This document shows positions 13,317 through 19,828 of a DNA stretch of 21,397 bases, in pieces; the first letter of the stretch is position 1, and every line of letters starts with the position of its first letter. Location: IMG/VR virus record IMGVR_UViG_3300031957_001582, positions 1 to 21,397 of that record; one strand, written 5' to 3'. The position numbers and the translations under genes were made by a program. The notes below the pieces were generated by a model. It was not told where the DNA came from and searched no databases. It saw only the letters and a program-made list of their open reading frames with translations. The stretch comes from a virus.

Positions 13317-14513
13317 ATGACTAAGAAAGTAAGTAATACAACTAAATCTACCTTTGAAGTAGACGTTAATGGACTTAAAGAATTGTTTGGTTCAACTCCT
13401 GCATGGAGACATGCAGTAGAACTTGTAACCAACGTGTTCGATGAGTTCTTAGGCTACGAAGAAGGCATGGTGTCGCCAACTTCTTGTGTGGTAACTCTCA
13501 CAAAAGATGGCAACAGACCTGCACAACTTACAGTTAAAGATGATGGTGGTGGTTTTAAAGACCCAACCGATATCTACACACTGTTCAGAACTACTGAAAA
13601 GAGGAAAGACCCTAATGTTTCAGGGAGGTTTAATGCAGGTGAGAAACAACTCATTGCTGTATCAAGGGAGGCTGTGATTAAGACTAGAAATTACACTGTT
13701 AAATTTAATAATGGTGCAAAGAAAGTTACAAAGCACAAAGACCCTTATCACCACAAAGGAACTACGATTGAGGCAGTATTGCCTATGGTCAAAGGTGACT
13801 TTGAAATTGCTTTAGAAATGTTGAGTAATGTGATACCACCAGAAGGCATAAACTATATTGTCAATGGTGAGATAATTACAAGACCTATAGCAAAACATCA
13901 AGTAGAAGTAACACTACCAACAGTAGTATTGCAAGAATTTGATGGGATGGGAATTACTGCGATGAAAAAGACCAACAGAAAAACTAAAGTTGAGGTTTTT
14001 CGACAAGACAAACCATGGCTGTATGAATTAGGTATCCCTGTAATGCCTTTAGAAGAAACTGCTTACAGTTTTTCTCTAAATGTTAATCAGAAAATACCTA
14101 TGTCTATGAGTAGAGACCTCGTAAAAAGAGAATACATTATGAGGTTAATTGGTTTGGTAAATGAAGCATCTGCTTTAGATGATGTCATTCTTGTTAGTGA
14201 AGAAGACCAAGGTGCAAACTTTGAAAAAGAAAGTATGTCTTACGTTAAAGACGGTGAGGCACTTTCTAAACTCCACAACACGGTAAGACCTAACTCACTG
14301 CTATATTCATCCAATATTAGTGCAAATATACAAGCACAAGAAAATGGATTGAACATAACACAGCGAGGCACTTACGACCAAGATACTTTAGATAGATTAA
14401 AGAAGAATGAAATTACCCAGTCAACTGATGTGGCTTACGGTAATTTTGTTCCGACAAGACCCCAACCATCTTCATTTAGGCAAAGTTGTCCTAAATGTGG
14501 ATTTGTTGGATAA
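13317..14513 (+). CDS. GHKL-family ATPase (Hsp90/histidine-kinase-like fold)
   Basis: 398 residues, the largest array gene. It has the Bergerat ATP-binding fold: N-box ELVTNVFDE (residues 35-43), G1 box KDDGGGF (74-80) and G2-type loop GRFNAGEK (103-110). There is no DHp domain or response-regulator partner, so it is not a classical sensor kinase. The layout is nearer to MutL, Hsp90, MORC or T4 rIIA-type GHKL proteins. The middle and C-terminal parts are unassigned, and it ends with a lone CPKC (391-394). Possible roles are DNA handling, chaperone activity or counter-defence; the sequence does not choose. ATG is five bases after AAGGAGG. Confidence 0.85.
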   Translation: MTKKVSNTTKSTFEVDVNGLKELFGSTPAWRHAVELVTNVFDEFLGYEEGMVSPTSCVVTLTKDGNRPAQLTVKDDGGGFKDPTDIYTLFRTTEKRKDPNVSGRFNAGEKQLIAVSREAVIKTRNYTVKFNNGAKKVTKHKDPYHHKGTTIEAVLPMVKGDFEIALEMLSNVIPPEGINYIVNGEIITRPIAKHQVEVTLPTVVLQEFDGMGITAMKKTNRKTKVEVFRQDKPWLYELGIPVMPLEETAYSFSLNVNQKIPMSMSRDLVKREYIMRLIGLVNEASALDDVILVSEEDQGANFEKESMSYVKDGEALSKLHNTVRPNSLLYSSNISANIQAQENGLNITQRGTYDQDTLDRLKKNEITQSTDVAYGNFVPTRPQPSSFRQSCPKCGFVG

Positions 14514-14548
14514 ATAACTAATAATTAAATATGCCCTCTTCTATGTTC

Positions 14549-14603
14549 CATTCCCATTCCCGTTCCTAGGGTGGGAATAGGGAATGAAACGTATTAGTAA
14601 TAA
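14549..14603 (+). repeat. Boundary element copy 13
   Basis: Long interrupted stem: CATTCCC (14549-14555) pairs with GGGAATG (14580-14586), and TTCCC (14557-14561) with GGGAA (14573-14577). The core ACGTATTAGTAATAA is at 14589-14603 with A at the usually C/T position, followed by AGGAGG and the ATG at 14623. Confidence 0.8.
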
Positions 14604-14622
14604 CAAGTCATAGGAGGAAATT

Positions 14623-14802
14623 ATGACAATCAATAAATTAGGATTAGCAGAAGCAATCACTGGTGCAATTAGTGATAGAGGTTTTGATAGTTACGATGAT
14701 ACAGAAATGCTCGTAAATCAAGGGCTAGAAGGGTGGGATGAAGACAGCCTCATTGAGAAAGCTGTTGAGTTTAATATTGACGTAGATGAGTTCAAAGAAT
14801 AA
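14623..14802 (+). CDS. Hypothetical small acidic protein
   Basis: 59 residues, ATG 14623 to TAA 14802, five bases after AGGAGG. Begins MTINKLGLAEAITGAISDRG and continues with a strongly acidic, helical half (DTEMLVNQGLEGWDEDSLIE). No known domain. Boundary elements 13 and 14 flank it. Confidence 0.75.
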   Translation: MTINKLGLAEAITGAISDRGFDSYDDTEMLVNQGLEGWDEDSLIEKAVEFNIDVDEFKE

Positions 14803-14843
14803 TATGAATTTGTGACTTTCTAGTCAACCTCAACCTAGACATC

Positions 14844-14880
14844 CGGTGACCTGTAACAAGGTCACCGTGTCTTAGTAAAC
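14844..14880 (+). repeat. Boundary element copy 14 (no Shine-Dalgarno after it)
   Basis: Nine-pair stem CGGTGACCT/AGGTCACCG (14844-14852, 14859-14867), then GTGTCTTAGTAAAC. The ATG at 14887 follows within nine bases of TTAGTAA, with no AGGAGG between, unlike all other copies. Confidence 0.75.
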
Positions 14881-14886
14881 AATAAT

Positions 14887-15111
14887 ATGAAACAAGTTTC
14901 TATATATAAAACTGAAGAAATTGTAACTTTAGTATCTCAAAGCCCAGAAGCTAGAAATTTTATAGCAAATAATGTAGACAAAAAACATTGGGCATATCAA
15001 GACCCAAGCGATGAATATAACTCGCCTATAATTGTGAATCCTGATTTCTATATACCAATCATTGGAATTTTAAAAAGTAATAACTTTGATGTTGCAGTCA
15101 ATGGTAAATAA
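14887..15111 (+). CDS. Hypothetical small protein lacking a ribosome binding site
   Basis: 74 residues (MKQVSIYKTEEIVTLVSQSP...). The frame is clean and sits between two boundary elements, but no purine-rich site precedes the ATG. If the core motif starts or processes RNA at its 3' edge, the message would be nearly leaderless. No domain recognised; mixed alpha/beta look with a C-terminal PIIGILKSNNFDVAVNGK. A later start is unlikely because no internal Met lies in frame. Confidence 0.6.
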   Translation: MKQVSIYKTEEIVTLVSQSPEARNFIANNVDKKHWAYQDPSDEYNSPIIVNPDFYIPIIGILKSNNFDVAVNGK

Positions 15112-15124
15112 TGGTATATTAAAA

Positions 15125-15141
15125 AACGTTTTAGTAAATAA
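15125..15141 (+). repeat. Boundary element copy 15 (no clear hairpin)
   Basis: The core appears as AACGTTTTAGTAAATAA ahead of AAAGGAG and the ATG at 15163. No stable stem is visible just upstream, so this copy shows the linear motif can occur without the hairpin. It is the last copy, at the border between the small-gene array and the replication genes. Confidence 0.7.
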
Positions 15142-15162
15142 TAATCAGTTAAAGGAGTAAAT

Positions 15163-15717
15163 ATGACAACTGAAAACACGACTACACCAAACCCTTATGC
15201 TCATGAGAGTGACACTATTGAATTGTCAGTTTCTGAGATGCAAAATGCACGAGCAATCTATAATCGTGTAGAGGTTACAGTTAAATCGTTAGGGCAATAC
15301 AATGTTAGAGGTCAGGAATTCAAACAAGTTTCTCTTCAAGAAGTTAATGGTTTCTGGAATCCTCCTCATGCACTGTCAGTGGGAGCCAAAGGTATTGCTA
15401 TTCTTTCTATTAATAAGAGTGCAACAGGAACGCTTTACCATGACATACAGGATTGGGAACAGACTGAGGGTGGAGTTGCAGTAGCACCTGCTCAAAAAGT
15501 TTCTGTACCCGTTGCTACATCAGGTAACAGTATGGATGGTAGGAATAGGTCTATTGAAAAGCAAGTTGGTGTTAAAGCTCTTATTGAGTTAGCACCTCAT
15601 TGTGAAGCTTTAGTATCAGCAGGTTTCATGAAGAGTGAAACTGCAGCCAGAGTAATTAGACAGGCAGTTTTAGGTGCTGAAGAATTACTAGGGGAGCTAA
15701 GTGAAAACGATGGATAA
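15163..15717 (+). CDS. Probable single-stranded-DNA-binding / OB-fold replication protein
   Basis: 184 residues. The middle (VEVTVKSLGQYNVRGQEFKQ, then VSLQEVNGFWNPPHALSV) has the strand pattern of an OB-fold. The C-terminal part (DGRNRSIEKQVGVKALIELA) resembles the helix found after the OB domain in some phage ssDNA-binding proteins. It ends acidic (LLGELSENDG), as SSB tails often do, though without the classic DDDIPF. Position at the head of the replication module supports the call. The start is ATG 15163 after AAAGGAG. It overlaps the next gene by 17 bases. Confidence 0.5.
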   Translation: MTTENTTTPNPYAHESDTIELSVSEMQNARAIYNRVEVTVKSLGQYNVRGQEFKQVSLQEVNGFWNPPHALSVGAKGIAILSINKSATGTLYHDIQDWEQTEGGVAVAPAQKVSVPVATSGNSMDGRNRSIEKQVGVKALIELAPHCEALVSAGFMKSETAARVIRQAVLGAEELLGELSENDG

Positions 15718-15913
15718 AATGCTTTACACAGTCCTTGAGGCTAAAGAGATGTTAGGCATTGGTAGAAACAGACTTTATGGTTTAGTTAAAGAAAACAAAA
15801 TAAAGACTGTTAAAGTTGGCACACACATTAAGATTACTAAAGAGTCTATTGATGACTTCATGAGTAGACTTGAACGTGCCGGCTCAATCGATGACCTGCA
15901 AGCAATTAATTAA
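15701..15913 (+). CDS. Excisionase/MerR-type helix-turn-helix DNA-binding protein
   Basis: 70 residues. YTVLEAKEMLGIGRNRLYGLV followed by a short wing (IKTVKVGTHIKITKESIDDFM) is the standard excisionase-family winged helix-turn-helix. GTG 15701 is five bases after GGGGAG and gives the full length; ATG 15710 would remove three residues. It overlaps the SSB-like gene. In replication modules such proteins act as regulators or help architectural DNA bending. With no integrase in view, a role in excision cannot be claimed. A strong terminator follows immediately. Confidence 0.85.
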   Translation: MKTMDKMLYTVLEAKEMLGIGRNRLYGLVKENKIKTVKVGTHIKITKESIDDFMSRLERAGSIDDLQAIN

Positions 15914-15915
15914 TC

Positions 15916-15978
15916 GTAACGAGGGAAGTTAAAAAGGTCTTCATAAACCTCTCTCTGCAACCCTCGTTACATTTTTTT
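15916..15978 (+). terminator. Rho-independent terminator
   Basis: Ten-pair stem GTAACGAGGG/CCCTCGTTAC (15916-15925, 15961-15970) followed by A and seven T (15972-15978). The 35-base loop has its own AGGT/ACCT pairing. It is the only classical U-tract terminator noticed in the window and would end transcription after the HTH gene. Confidence 0.75.
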
Positions 15979-16045
15979 CGGACACAGGTCCCTCCAAGAA
16001 GCGATAAGTATTCCTTGTAATTAAGGCTACTCATCCCTGTGTCCG
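15979..16045 (+). ncRNA. 67-base structured element, possible small RNA
   Basis: Perfect ten-pair outer stem CGGACACAGG/CCTGTGTCCG (15979-15988, 16036-16045) encloses an inner hairpin with CCTT/AAGG (16013-16016, 16023-16026) flanked by AGTA/TACT. It starts directly after the terminator T-run and carries no frame. It could be a small RNA, a leader control element of the replication genes, or a protein-binding DNA cruciform; strand is assumed. Confidence 0.45.
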
Positions 16046-16058
16046 GTTACTAACACAT

Positions 16059-16088
16059 TGAGAGGTTGGGGAATTTCCCAGCCTCTCA
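16059..16088 (+). promoter_or_regulatory. Hairpin ahead of replication initiator gene
   Basis: TGAGAGG/CCTCTCA (16059-16065, 16082-16088) continues inward through a T-G pair to TGGG/CCCA. It is followed by TTAGAAAGGAAA and the ATG at 16104. The position just before the ribosome site resembles the boundary elements, but the core motif is reduced to TTAG, so it may be a decayed or distant relative. Confidence 0.5.
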
Positions 16089-16103
16089 TTAGAAAGGAAA
16101 TTT

Positions 16104-16691
16104 ATGATTGAAAAGAGGATTATAAGATTACTAAAAGACAAGTCTGAGATATCTATTGTAGGTATATCAGGGCAACTCGGAGTGTCAAAGAGGTCAGTAC
16201 AGAGAAAGTTAAAAGTAATGATGGCTGATGGGTTAGTTGATAGAATAAGTAATAAAACAGGAAGAGGTAATATTCAAGTGTATGAAATAAAGGGTGACAA
16301 AAGGGTGACAGAAAGGGTGACAGAAAGGGTGACAGAAGAAACATGGATAGACAGATTCAATAGTTTCTGTAACAAGTTACTAGATACTAAAGATACTAAG
16401 TATCTAACAGAGAGACAGTTACTATTAGTCGAAAAAGAATTTGAAAATAAGAACATAGAATACAATGTTGAGGAGTTTTGTTCTTATTGGGGTGTGGTAA
16501 ATAAACCAAAAACATTTGTCCCGTACTTGAGGTTAAGGACATGGCTAAGGAAGGCAAAAGATTATGAAAGAAACGAAATTCAAAAAGTTAATAGAAAGTC
16601 GAAAGGAACAAGACTTATCGATAATAAGGGGGACAAGTTTAAAGATTCCAAGCTCAATGAACTCGCAAGAAGAAGTCAAAGCATTCAGTGA
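16104..16691 (+). CDS. Probable replication initiator with winged-helix N-terminus
   Basis: 195 residues. The first 65 form a winged helix-turn-helix (ISIVGISGQLGVSKRSVQRK, then a wing at VDRISNKTGRGNIQVYEI). The C-terminal half has an EEFCSYWG...FVPYLRLRTWLRKAK pattern seen in phage O/DnaD/DnaT-type replication proteins. Four iterons lie in the linker (KGDKRVTERVTERVTEE), and a DnaC-like loader gene follows, as in the lambda O-P pair. It would bind its own gene, melt the origin and recruit the host helicase. ATG is five bases after AAAGGAAA. It overlaps the next gene by up to 128 bases. Confidence 0.65.
   Translation: MIEKRIIRLLKDKSEISIVGISGQLGVSKRSVQRKLKVMMADGLVDRISNKTGRGNIQVYEIKGDKRVTERVTERVTEETWIDRFNSFCNKLLDTKDTKYLTERQLLLVEKEFENKNIEYNVEEFCSYWGVVNKPKTFVPYLRLRTWLRKAKDYERNEIQKVNRKSKGTRLIDNKGDKFKDSKLNELARRSQSIQ
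16291..16334 (+). repeat. Four iterons AGGGTGACA, candidate replication origin
   Basis: Identical nine-base copies start at 16291, 16302, 16314 and 16326, at steps of 11, 12 and 12 bases. The first copy is read as GGT-GAC (Gly-Asp), but the others as GTG-ACA (Val-Thr), so the DNA word rather than the peptide is kept. AT-rich DNA and a GATACTAAGTATC palindrome follow downstream. Near-helical spacing inside an initiator gene is the lambda-type origin layout. Confidence 0.65.
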
Positions 16692-17583
16692 GGAATTAAT
16701 TAAAGTATGTCTACCTGATAAGTTAACACCTATTGATTCAGTGGAAGCAGGGAATCCTGCAATACCATGGAACAGATTACCAAAAGATGTTAAAAAAATT
16801 GTAGACATTGAGGTAGCTAAAAGACATAGGGAGAATTTGCATGCTCTTAGTGAGAAGGCTAGGGACAATGCAAACAAGCCATTTATAACACCAACAGTGT
16901 GTATTTGTAGTGGCATGGGGTGGATAAGTGGATTGTATCCGGTTGGAGATAAGAACTTTGGAAAGGCTTTCCCTTGTGTATGCAAGGTTAATGAGACTGA
17001 CTACAGTAAATATCTATGGGAGGTATCAACTTTATCTGACTCAACATTCCAAAGATTTAAGAATTACGAAATTAGAAACAACGAATGCAAGATTGCGAAA
17101 GAATCTACATTTACTTGGGCAAGTGGTGAGAATAGTCCATGGATGGTGATGCTTGGTAATGTTGGTGTAGGAAAGACTCACCTAGCAAAAGCATCAGTAT
17201 CTTGGATAATTGGAAGAAGCGAGATGGTTGTCTATATGACATCAGCAGAACTTGCATCTAAGGTAAAATCTTACATGGATACCAATAAGTATGATGAGTA
17301 TGTTAAACATCTTAAAAATGTGAAGCATTTAATAATTGATGACTTAGGTAGAGAATATTCTACTGATTACGTTAGGTCGTTATTTTATGAGATACTAGAC
17401 TATAGATACTCAAGAAGGATGAGGACCATGATTACATCTAACTTTTCATTAGACGAGCTAGAGCAAGTGTTTGACTTTGCTGTTGTTGATAGGTTTAAAG
17501 ATGTAATGGTTAGCACTCTTGTGGTTCTTGGTGAGACTCAGAGTATGAGGCAAGAAAAAAGGAATGAATTGCCATGGGATTAA
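16564..17583 (+). CDS. DnaC-like helicase loader (AAA+ ATPase)
   Basis: 339 residues if begun at ATG 16564. Walker A GNVGVGKT (198-205), Walker B LIIDDLGRE (256-264), sensor TSN (291-293) and an arginine in VVDRF (R310) mark the DnaC/IstB class. N-terminal to this is a Cys pair-of-pairs, CIC (113-115) and CVC (138-140), a possible zinc site. It would load the host DnaB helicase at the phage origin. The start is uncertain: 16564 overlaps the initiator gene by 128 bases with a weak AAGG upstream; ATG 16657 (MNSQEEVKAF) is an alternative with a 35-base overlap. Confidence 0.85.
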   Translation: MKETKFKKLIESRKEQDLSIIRGTSLKIPSSMNSQEEVKAFSEELIKVCLPDKLTPIDSVEAGNPAIPWNRLPKDVKKIVDIEVAKRHRENLHALSEKARDNANKPFITPTVCICSGMGWISGLYPVGDKNFGKAFPCVCKVNETDYSKYLWEVSTLSDSTFQRFKNYEIRNNECKIAKESTFTWASGENSPWMVMLGNVGVGKTHLAKASVSWIIGRSEMVVYMTSAELASKVKSYMDTNKYDEYVKHLKNVKHLIIDDLGREYSTDYVRSLFYEILDYRYSRRMRTMITSNFSLDELEQVFDFAVVDRFKDVMVSTLVVLGETQSMRQEKRNELPWD

Positions 17584-18191
17584 TCAATGATGACTGCATG
17601 AATATACTACCCAAGTACGAAGATAACTATTTTGACTTAGCTATTGTAGACCCACCTTATGGGATTAAAAGATTTGGGGATAGAGTAGAAATAGAGGTAA
17701 TTGAAACTAAAATTAATGAATGGGATATCAAACCAAGCCCTGAATATTTTAAGGAACTGTTTAGAGTTAGTAAAAATCAAATAATATGGGGAGCAAACAA
17801 TTTTACTTTGCCTAATACAGAATATTTTATTATATGGGATAAGCAACAAACAGTAGATAATTTTGCATCTGCCGAATTTGCGTGGACTAATATTAAAAAA
17901 CCTGCAAAAGTATTCAGACATTCAATACATAAAGTAATGGCTAGCAGAAAACAAGAAAAAGGAAAGATACACCCTACGCAAAAACCTGTAGAGTTATACA
18001 GATGGCTGTTAGAAAACTACGCACAACCAACCGACATGATATTAGACACACACTTGGGTAGTGGTAGCAGTGCGATTGCTTGTCATTACTTTGGGATTGA
18101 GGAGTTTGTGGGCATAGAGATAGATAAGGAATATTTTGACAATGCAAAAACAAGAATTGAAAAAGAAACTAGACAGATAAAATTACTATGA
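17574..18191 (+). CDS. Orphan DNA methyltransferase, beta class (N6-adenine or N4-cytosine)
   Basis: 205 residues. DPPY (26-29, motif IV) comes before the AdoMet motif LDTHLGSGSS (157-166, motif I), with HPTQKPVELYRWLL (133-146) between. This order defines the beta class. DPPY favours adenine methylation. No cognate endonuclease is adjacent, so self-protection against host restriction or a regulatory role is more likely than a full restriction system. It overlaps the loader by ten bases and the next gene by four (ATGA). Confidence 0.9.
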   Translation: MGLINDDCMNILPKYEDNYFDLAIVDPPYGIKRFGDRVEIEVIETKINEWDIKPSPEYFKELFRVSKNQIIWGANNFTLPNTEYFIIWDKQQTVDNFASAEFAWTNIKKPAKVFRHSIHKVMASRKQEKGKIHPTQKPVELYRWLLENYAQPTDMILDTHLGSGSSAIACHYFGIEEFVGIEIDKEYFDNAKTRIEKETRQIKLL

Positions 18192-18370
18192 TTGAACTTA
18201 AATTTAAAATAAATCAAAAAACATTTGAGAGATTTAAAAAAAATAAATGTTTAGTACCACAAGATTATCAATTAAGGGAACAAGAATGGAACTCATTAAT
18301 TCAAACACATTGTGAAAAGATATTTATTGAATCAATAAAAAAACACGAACAGGAGTTATTGTGTCAGTAG
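18188..18370 (+). CDS. Hypothetical small basic protein
   Basis: 60 residues, starting in an ATGA overlap with the methyltransferase stop. Lys-rich and helical (LKFKINQKTFERFKKNKC...). Two Cys apart from each other give no clear metal site. Its position between methyltransferase and nuclease suggests a part in DNA metabolism, without direct evidence. The tail contains the AGGAG for the next gene. Confidence 0.65.
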   Translation: MIELKFKINQKTFERFKKNKCLVPQDYQLREQEWNSLIQTHCEKIFIESIKKHEQELLCQ

Positions 18371-18654
18371 ACTTTAAAGATAAAGATAAATCGGTTGCTC
18401 AATTAAAAGCCGGTCTTGCATGGTGCAGAGATGAGTTTAAAGAACTTTATTGGCAAAAAGAAATTTTAGATGATGATGAGCGTTGGGTAAAGTTCTGGGA
18501 TAAAATGTCAATGCTACAGCACATGGAAGAATGGTTAAGAAGCATTCATGATTTTAAAGGTTGTGTGTGGGGTTCAGAAGGCAAGTGTCAATATGAACAA
18601 CCCTTGACCTGTGATTATTGCGTTAAGCAAGTAGATAAATTAAACATAGTATAA
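18361..18654 (+). CDS. Hypothetical protein with Cys-rich C-terminus
   Basis: 97 residues from GTG 18361, five bases after AGGAG in the preceding gene. The helical first half is rich in Trp, Glu and Lys (LAWCRDEFKELYWQKEILDD). The C-terminus has four cysteines (CVWGSEGKCQYEQPLTCDYC) that could hold zinc. Function unknown. It precedes the RecB-like nuclease by 12 bases including its AGGAGG. Confidence 0.75.
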   Translation: MSVDFKDKDKSVAQLKAGLAWCRDEFKELYWQKEILDDDERWVKFWDKMSMLQHMEEWLRSIHDFKGCVWGSEGKCQYEQPLTCDYCVKQVDKLNIV

Positions 18655-18666
18655 CTAGGAGGTTAC

Positions 18667-19419
18667 ATGAAAGGAACAACAAGAAGCTATCTATCTGTAT
18701 CTCAGATACGAAAGTACATGAATTGTGGTATGCAATATTACTACAGGTATGTAGAAGGTATGTCTGAGAAAATGGGTAGTGCTGTGCTAAGAGGAAGTAG
18801 CGTTGACAATGCTGCTAATGAACATTTTCTTAAACAAGCAGTAACAAATCAAGGTCTTACTGAAGTACAATTTGTAGACTTTGCTGTTAACGTTCACGAA
18901 AAAGAACAAGACAGCGAGACTTTTGATTGGACTAAAGATGATGTCACTAAAAATAAAAGCAAGGACAGGACTTCTAAACTTGCTGCAACTTACCACAAAG
19001 AATTTGGTGGTATGTTTAAGGCTAAAGATGTCCAAGTAGAACTTGTATCAGTAGATGATGACGGTGAAGAGTTTAAAGGTTTTGCTGACTTCATTACTGT
19101 TGATGGAATAGTAGTGGATAATAAAGTTAAGAAAAGGAATGTTACTCCTGACTTAACCAGAGATGTTCAGCTTGTAAAGTATGCAGATATGGCTAATGTA
19201 AATAAAGTAGGCATGGCTGTAGTTCAAGATTTAGATTCACCAAAGACTTTTTATCACCAAGCTAACGTTACACAAGACCATAAAGACAGGGTTAACAAGC
19301 GTATTCAGCATGTTAAGTCTGGAATAAAGAATAAAGTATTTATGCCTGCAGCAGAAGGTAGTTGGATATGCACTCAGAAATGGTGCTCATTCTGGGACAT
19401 TTGCGAGTTTGGAAAATAA
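18667..19419 (+). CDS. Cas4/RecB-type PD-(D/E)XK nuclease with Fe-S cysteines
   Basis: 250 residues. The core has FKGFAD (D141), VDNKVKK (D151-x-K153) and QLVKYAD (Q168, Y172), the motif II-III-QxxxY series of the RecB nuclease family. Cys20, Cys235, Cys240 and Cys246 match the one-plus-three cysteine layout that holds a 4Fe-4S cluster in Cas4 and AddB. Probable 5'-3' exonuclease or end-processing enzyme for recombination or replication. ATG is six bases after TAGGAGG. Confidence 0.8.
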   Translation: MKGTTRSYLSVSQIRKYMNCGMQYYYRYVEGMSEKMGSAVLRGSSVDNAANEHFLKQAVTNQGLTEVQFVDFAVNVHEKEQDSETFDWTKDDVTKNKSKDRTSKLAATYHKEFGGMFKAKDVQVELVSVDDDGEEFKGFADFITVDGIVVDNKVKKRNVTPDLTRDVQLVKYADMANVNKVGMAVVQDLDSPKTFYHQANVTQDHKDRVNKRIQHVKSGIKNKVFMPAAEGSWICTQKWCSFWDICEFGK

Positions 19420-19828
19420 CTTTAAACAGAATAATGACTTTAGACATGACTTGGAATTTGGACAAGAATCAGAGCATTGGTTTTCTCAATTGTTTAGTAA
19501 CGTTGTTGAGATAAAAACTGAGCGTGATATATGGTCTCACACAAAGAAAATTGCTGTGGAACTATACGATGAACGTAGAGGTAAAACTACCGGATTAAAT
19601 ACTACTGAAGCAGATTACCAAGTCCATGTCTTTGCAGATAAGAAAGGCAACAAGTTTGGAGCCATGATTATACCAACACAGATACTTCAAGAGCTTACAT
19701 GGGGTAAAGATAAAGTGCCTATGGGTGATGCTGATATTAACGGTAAAAGAAGTTATGGTGTATTATTGGAGGTCAAAGAAGTATTTATAGCAATGGTAAA
19801 CAAGTGCAGGAGTTTAAAAGATGGGTAA
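19409..19828 (+). CDS. Putative PD-(D/E)XK-like nuclease
   Basis: 139 residues if begun at TTG 19409, which overlaps the upstream stop by 11 bases; no in-frame ATG lies near. FGQESEHWF, VEIKTERD (E34-x-K36), IAVELYDERRGKTTGLNTTE and ADYQVHVFAD follow the order of phage PD-(D/E)XK endonucleases, in which a later E-G-x-TG-x-TxAD block is typical. The catalytic aspartate is not obvious, so activity is uncertain. The Shine-Dalgarno is weak, and translation is probably coupled. Confidence 0.6.
   Translation: MENNFKQNNDFRHDLEFGQESEHWFSQLFSNVVEIKTERDIWSHTKKIAVELYDERRGKTTGLNTTEADYQVHVFADKKGNKFGAMIIPTQILQELTWGKDKVPMGDADINGKRSYGVLLEVKEVFIAMVNKCRSLKDG

Noticed and set aside
14531-14569. Short plus-strand frame MPSSMFHSHSRS
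   Set aside because: Lies in the hairpin of boundary element 13, has no ribosome site and low-complexity content.
9076-15141. CRISPR array
   Set aside because: Repeats are 16 bases with 40-1300 base gaps that hold genes, and no cas genes are present.
9076-15141. Integron-type attC sites
   Set aside because: No integrase is visible and the hairpins lack the conserved attC core ends; each unit is better described as hairpin plus linear motif plus ribosome site.
15701-15913. Evidence of a temperate lifestyle from an excisionase-like protein
   Set aside because: This HTH family is widespread as a general regulator; no integrase, repressor or att site is seen.
16153-16465. Minus-strand frames with SPFLSPFLSPF and SVTLSVTLSV repeats
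   Set aside because: They are only the iterons read on the opposite strand.
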